Assembly: GCA_022827835.1 (NCBI GenBank)
Contig: JAJEIO010000042.1
Location: 62,001-126,000 of the forward strand
Length of the DNA: 64,000 nucleotides
Direction of reading: 5' to 3'
Origin: Candidatus Latescibacterota bacterium
GTDB taxonomy: Bacteria > Latescibacterota > UBA2968 > UBA8231
Shown here: positions 61,792 through 64,000 of the stretch, in pieces
Position numbering within the stretch: position 1 is the first letter of the stretch
Layout: every line of letters starts with the position of its first letter
Position numbers and translations under genes: made by a program
The notes under the pieces: generated by a model
Told to the model about the DNA's origin: nothing
Database searches by the model: none
The model's input: the letters and a program-made list of their open reading frames with translations, nothing else

Positions 61792-62730
61792 ATGACCACT
61801 AGCAACCGCACCTTCTTCGGCCAGACCGATCTTCAGGTCTCGCGCTTGTGCCAAGGCACTGCCTTCCGCCACCTGCCCCGCGCCGACAGCCCCCAATCCC
61901 TAGCCGTACTCCACCACTGCTTGGACCAAGGCGTCAACTTCTTCGACACAGCGCAGGCCTACGGTTGGGGTGGTGCCGAGGAGGTGCTGGGACGGGCGAT
62001 CGCCGGTCGCCGCGACGAAGTCGTCATCTGCACCAAGGTTCCCGCCTCGCTGGCCCCTACAAGCGACGGCGACCCCGGCGAGCGCGTCCGCTACACCCGC
62101 GCCCATCTCACCGACCGCCTCGAAGAAAGCCTCCACCGCCTGCACACCGACTATGTTGACCTCTACCTTTTGCACCACCGCGACGAGGGCACGCCGCCGG
62201 AGGCCATCGCCGAGGTCATGGAGGATCTAGTGCAGGCCGGCAAAACTCGCTACTGGGGCGTCTCCAACCATAGAGCCGCCGAAGTAGAAGCCTTTCTCGA
62301 CCTAGCCCCCATCGCTGGCGTTGAGGACTACTACAACATCGCCGGTAGCCACTGCGACGAAACGGGGCACTCGCGAGTGGAAATTTACGAGGAAGAAATG
62401 CTGCCCCTGCTGCGGCGCACTGGACTAGGCTGCCTAGCCTTCAGCCCAATGGACACCGGCCTGCTAGCCCGGCCCAACGAACCAGCTCTCTCCGCCTTAG
62501 TCACCGCCATCGACCAAGTCGCCGCCGACTTGGGCACCTCCCGCGCAGCCGTCTGCGTCGCTTGGGTCTTGCATCAGGGCATTACCTGCGTACTCGCTGG
62601 TGCCGAAAGCGCCGCGCACGTCGATGCCAATCTCCAAGGCACCCGCCTCCAACTTCCCGCAGACGGGCTCGCCGCCCTCGACCAAGCGCGCCGGACCTAT
62701 CGCGCCAGCCAACAGGAGCAACGCCCGTGA
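61792..62730 (+). CDS. Aldo/keto reductase
   Basis: A 312-residue NAD(P)-dependent barrel enzyme. Catalytic tetrad: Asp in NFFDTAQAYGWG, Tyr in the same motif, Lys in VICTKVPAS and His in YLLHHRDEG. WGVSNHRAAEV and the coenzyme loop near the C-terminus fit. It overlaps the next gene by GTGA. Together with the amidohydrolase it resembles the aldose dehydrogenase plus lactonase step of non-phosphorylative deoxysugar oxidation; this is inference. Confidence 0.9.
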   Translation: MTTSNRTFFGQTDLQVSRLCQGTAFRHLPRADSPQSLAVLHHCLDQGVNFFDTAQAYGWGGAEEVLGRAIAGRRDEVVICTKVPASLAPTSDGDPGERVRYTRAHLTDRLEESLHRLHTDYVDLYLLHHRDEGTPPEAIAEVMEDLVQAGKTRYWGVSNHRAAEVEAFLDLAPIAGVEDYYNIAGSHCDETGHSRVEIYEEEMLPLLRRTGLGCLAFSPMDTGLLARPNEPALSALVTAIDQVAADLGTSRAAVCVAWVLHQGITCVLAGAESAAHVDANLQGTRLQLPADGLAALDQARRTYRASQQEQRP

Positions 62731-63608
62731 ACATCGTCGACGCCCATATCCACGTCTGGTCCTCCGACTTCGACCGGTTCCCATTGGCCCCCGGCTTTAC
62801 GCCCGCCGACCTGTGGCTGCCCTCTTTTACCCCCGACGATCACTTTGCCTATAGCCGCAAGGTCGGCAAAGTCCGCCTCAACCTAGTGCAGATGACCTGG
62901 TACGGCCTCGACCACAGCTACATCCTAGACCTAATCGCCTCTGATCCCGAGACTTATACTGGCACCGGCATCGTCCCCGGAGTCTCCGACGTATCGCTGG
63001 CCGACCCAGGCAAGACCATGCTCGCCTTGGCCGAAGGGGGCATTCGCGCCTTCCGCGTGCGCGGCGGCAGTACCGGTCGCCCAACCGCGTTTGGCCGTCA
63101 GGACCGCTGGCTCGACTACCCCGGCTACGAATCCATGTTCCGCACCGGAGCCGAGCACAATCTGGCCCTCAGCTTCCTCATGGGACTCGCAGACCTGCCC
63201 GGCCTAATCCACCTCTGCCGCCGCTTCCCCGAAACTCCCGTGATTCTCGACCACATCTGCGGAGTGCGCATCCGCGACGGCGTCTGGCCCGAAGGCGATA
63301 TCCGCACCCTCTGCAACATGGCCCGCTACCCGCGCGTCATGGTCAAGCTCGGCCCGTTCCAAGCCCTCGGCAACGGCGAGGCCCCTTATCTTGATCTCCT
63401 GCCCCTCATCGAGCGTATCGTCGATGCCTTTGGCCCCGAGCGCGTCATGTGGGAAAGCGACAGCGGCGGTCCCGTCCGCATGAAAAATCCCGCCAATGAC
63501 TTTGCCGCAGCAATCGCCCTAATCCGCGACCACGCCGATTTCCTCAGCCAAAGCGACAAGGAGCAAATCCTAGGCAAGACAGCCGAGGACTTCTTCTTTA
63601 ACCGCTAG
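62727..63608 (+). CDS. Amidohydrolase_2 family hydrolase (possible sugar lactonase)
   Basis: A 293-residue TIM-barrel metal hydrolase starting NIVDAHIHVWSSD, the metal-binding DxHxH strand at the N-terminus. Also visible are PVILDHICGV and ERVMWESDSGGP. The GTG start overlaps the aldo/keto reductase stop and has AGGAG upstream. Members include fucono- and rhamnonolactonases, which fits the coupling with a dehydrogenase, but the substrate is not proven. Confidence 0.85.
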   Translation: MNIVDAHIHVWSSDFDRFPLAPGFTPADLWLPSFTPDDHFAYSRKVGKVRLNLVQMTWYGLDHSYILDLIASDPETYTGTGIVPGVSDVSLADPGKTMLALAEGGIRAFRVRGGSTGRPTAFGRQDRWLDYPGYESMFRTGAEHNLALSFLMGLADLPGLIHLCRRFPETPVILDHICGVRIRDGVWPEGDIRTLCNMARYPRVMVKLGPFQALGNGEAPYLDLLPLIERIVDAFGPERVMWESDSGGPVRMKNPANDFAAAIALIRDHADFLSQSDKEQILGKTAEDFFFNR

Positions 63609-63620
63609 GAAAGGACTGCC

Positions 63621-64000
63621 ATGGAACTCACCGACGCCCATCTCGACGAATTAGACCAACGAGGTTTTATCATCCTGCCCGGCTTCCGCCACGGCGAGGA
63701 CCTAAAAGCAATGCAGCAAGCCCAGCGCCGCGTCCTGCCATCGTGGGATGAAGTAAAGGACGACCCGCCCCCCGGCCGCGCCACCCTCACCGAATTCCCG
63801 CCCCCCGAAATGGCGCTGCTGCGCGGCATCGTCCATCATCAAGCCTGGGCCTTCGCCAAGAAGTGGTTTGGCAGCGAGCATATCCACTTCCGCGCCGGCT
63901 GCATGATCGCCCGCTATCCAGGTTTCACAGGCGGCGGTACCGGCTCGGACGCCTCCGCGCTGCATCTCGACAATGGCAACAACTCCCTGCTGCCGCCCTC
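63621..64000 (+). CDS. Phytanoyl-CoA dioxygenase family protein (3' end outside window)
   Basis: The first 126 residues of a third PhyH-like oxygenase. Start ATG 63621 follows AGGAAAGG. The iron motif HLDNGNNS and HFRAGCMIARYPG before it are seen; the distal His lies beyond the window. It follows the amidohydrolase by 12 bases, so the run from the secreted protein (60360) to here is probably one operon. Confidence 0.85.
   Translation, partial: MELTDAHLDELDQRGFIILPGFRHGEDLKAMQQAQRRVLPSWDEVKDDPPPGRATLTEFPPPEMALLRGIVHHQAWAFAKKWFGSEHIHFRAGCMIARYPGFTGGGTGSDASALHLDNGNNSLLPP

Overview
The window is a GC-rich chromosomal segment from an uncultured Gram-negative bacterium. Three things point to a diderm of the FCB/Latescibacterota/Poribacteria kind: outer-membrane beta-barrel-like proteins ending in Phe, secreted enzymes carrying the C-terminal PNPFNPTT-type sorting/FlgD-like domain, and many phytanoyl-CoA-dioxygenase-like, Gfo/Idh/MocA, amidohydrolase, sulfatase and enolase-superfamily genes. 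The phylum assignment is inference. I saw no rRNA, tRNA, CRISPR array or complete mobile element.

Layout. 1-4 kb: end of an iron/cobalamin-type ABC ATPase, then a minus-strand oxidoreductase, amidohydrolase and acetyltransferase. 4-5.4 kb: a nickel/cobalt exporter with a very large histidine repeat. 5.4-16.8 kb is core metabolism: gltBD (glutamate synthase) divergent from an HTH regulator, then an apparent gltA-hpf-pntAA-pntAB-pntB operon. 16.9-24.9 kb: a CocE-type hydrolase, YtoQ, a secreted heparinase-like lyase, a UDG-superfamily protein, glutaminyl cyclase and MoaB. 25-28.9 kb: uvrA and a nucleotidyltransferase. 29-32.4 kb is accessory: a beta-barrel protein, a brnT-brnA-third-gene module, and an AAA-ATPase/PD-(D/E)XK protein. 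32.4-36.6 kb: a MetE-like protein, an SDR, hemB and a sulfatase. 36.7-39.3 kb: an ECF sigma/anti-sigma pair facing an RDD-signal peptidase fusion. 39.3-42.2 kb is a second accessory block: vapBC and a restriction-modification pair whose MjaI-like nuclease is split in two. 42.4-51.7 kb: a methyltransferase, PiT-like transporter, secreted metalloprotease, large membrane protein, dehydrogenase, pyrD and PhyH/GGCT genes. 51.7-54.9 kb: a GH108 muramidase, a second AAA/PD-(D/E)XK copy and a DUF433/DUF5615 toxin-antitoxin module. 55-64 kb: a carbohydrate-acid catabolic block (dehydrogenases, SMP-30, MR/MLE dehydratase, PhyH proteins, aldo/keto reductase coupled to an amidohydrolase, secreted glycosidase-like protein).

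The best candidates for something new are the RDD-signal peptidase fusion, the split MjaI-type endonuclease, the three-gene BrnTA locus, the tandem duplication inside the nuclease motif of one AAA/PD-(D/E)XK paralogue, and a family-2-like dihydroorotate dehydrogenase with Cys at the usual Ser position. All functional calls come from reading motifs and order; no database search was run.
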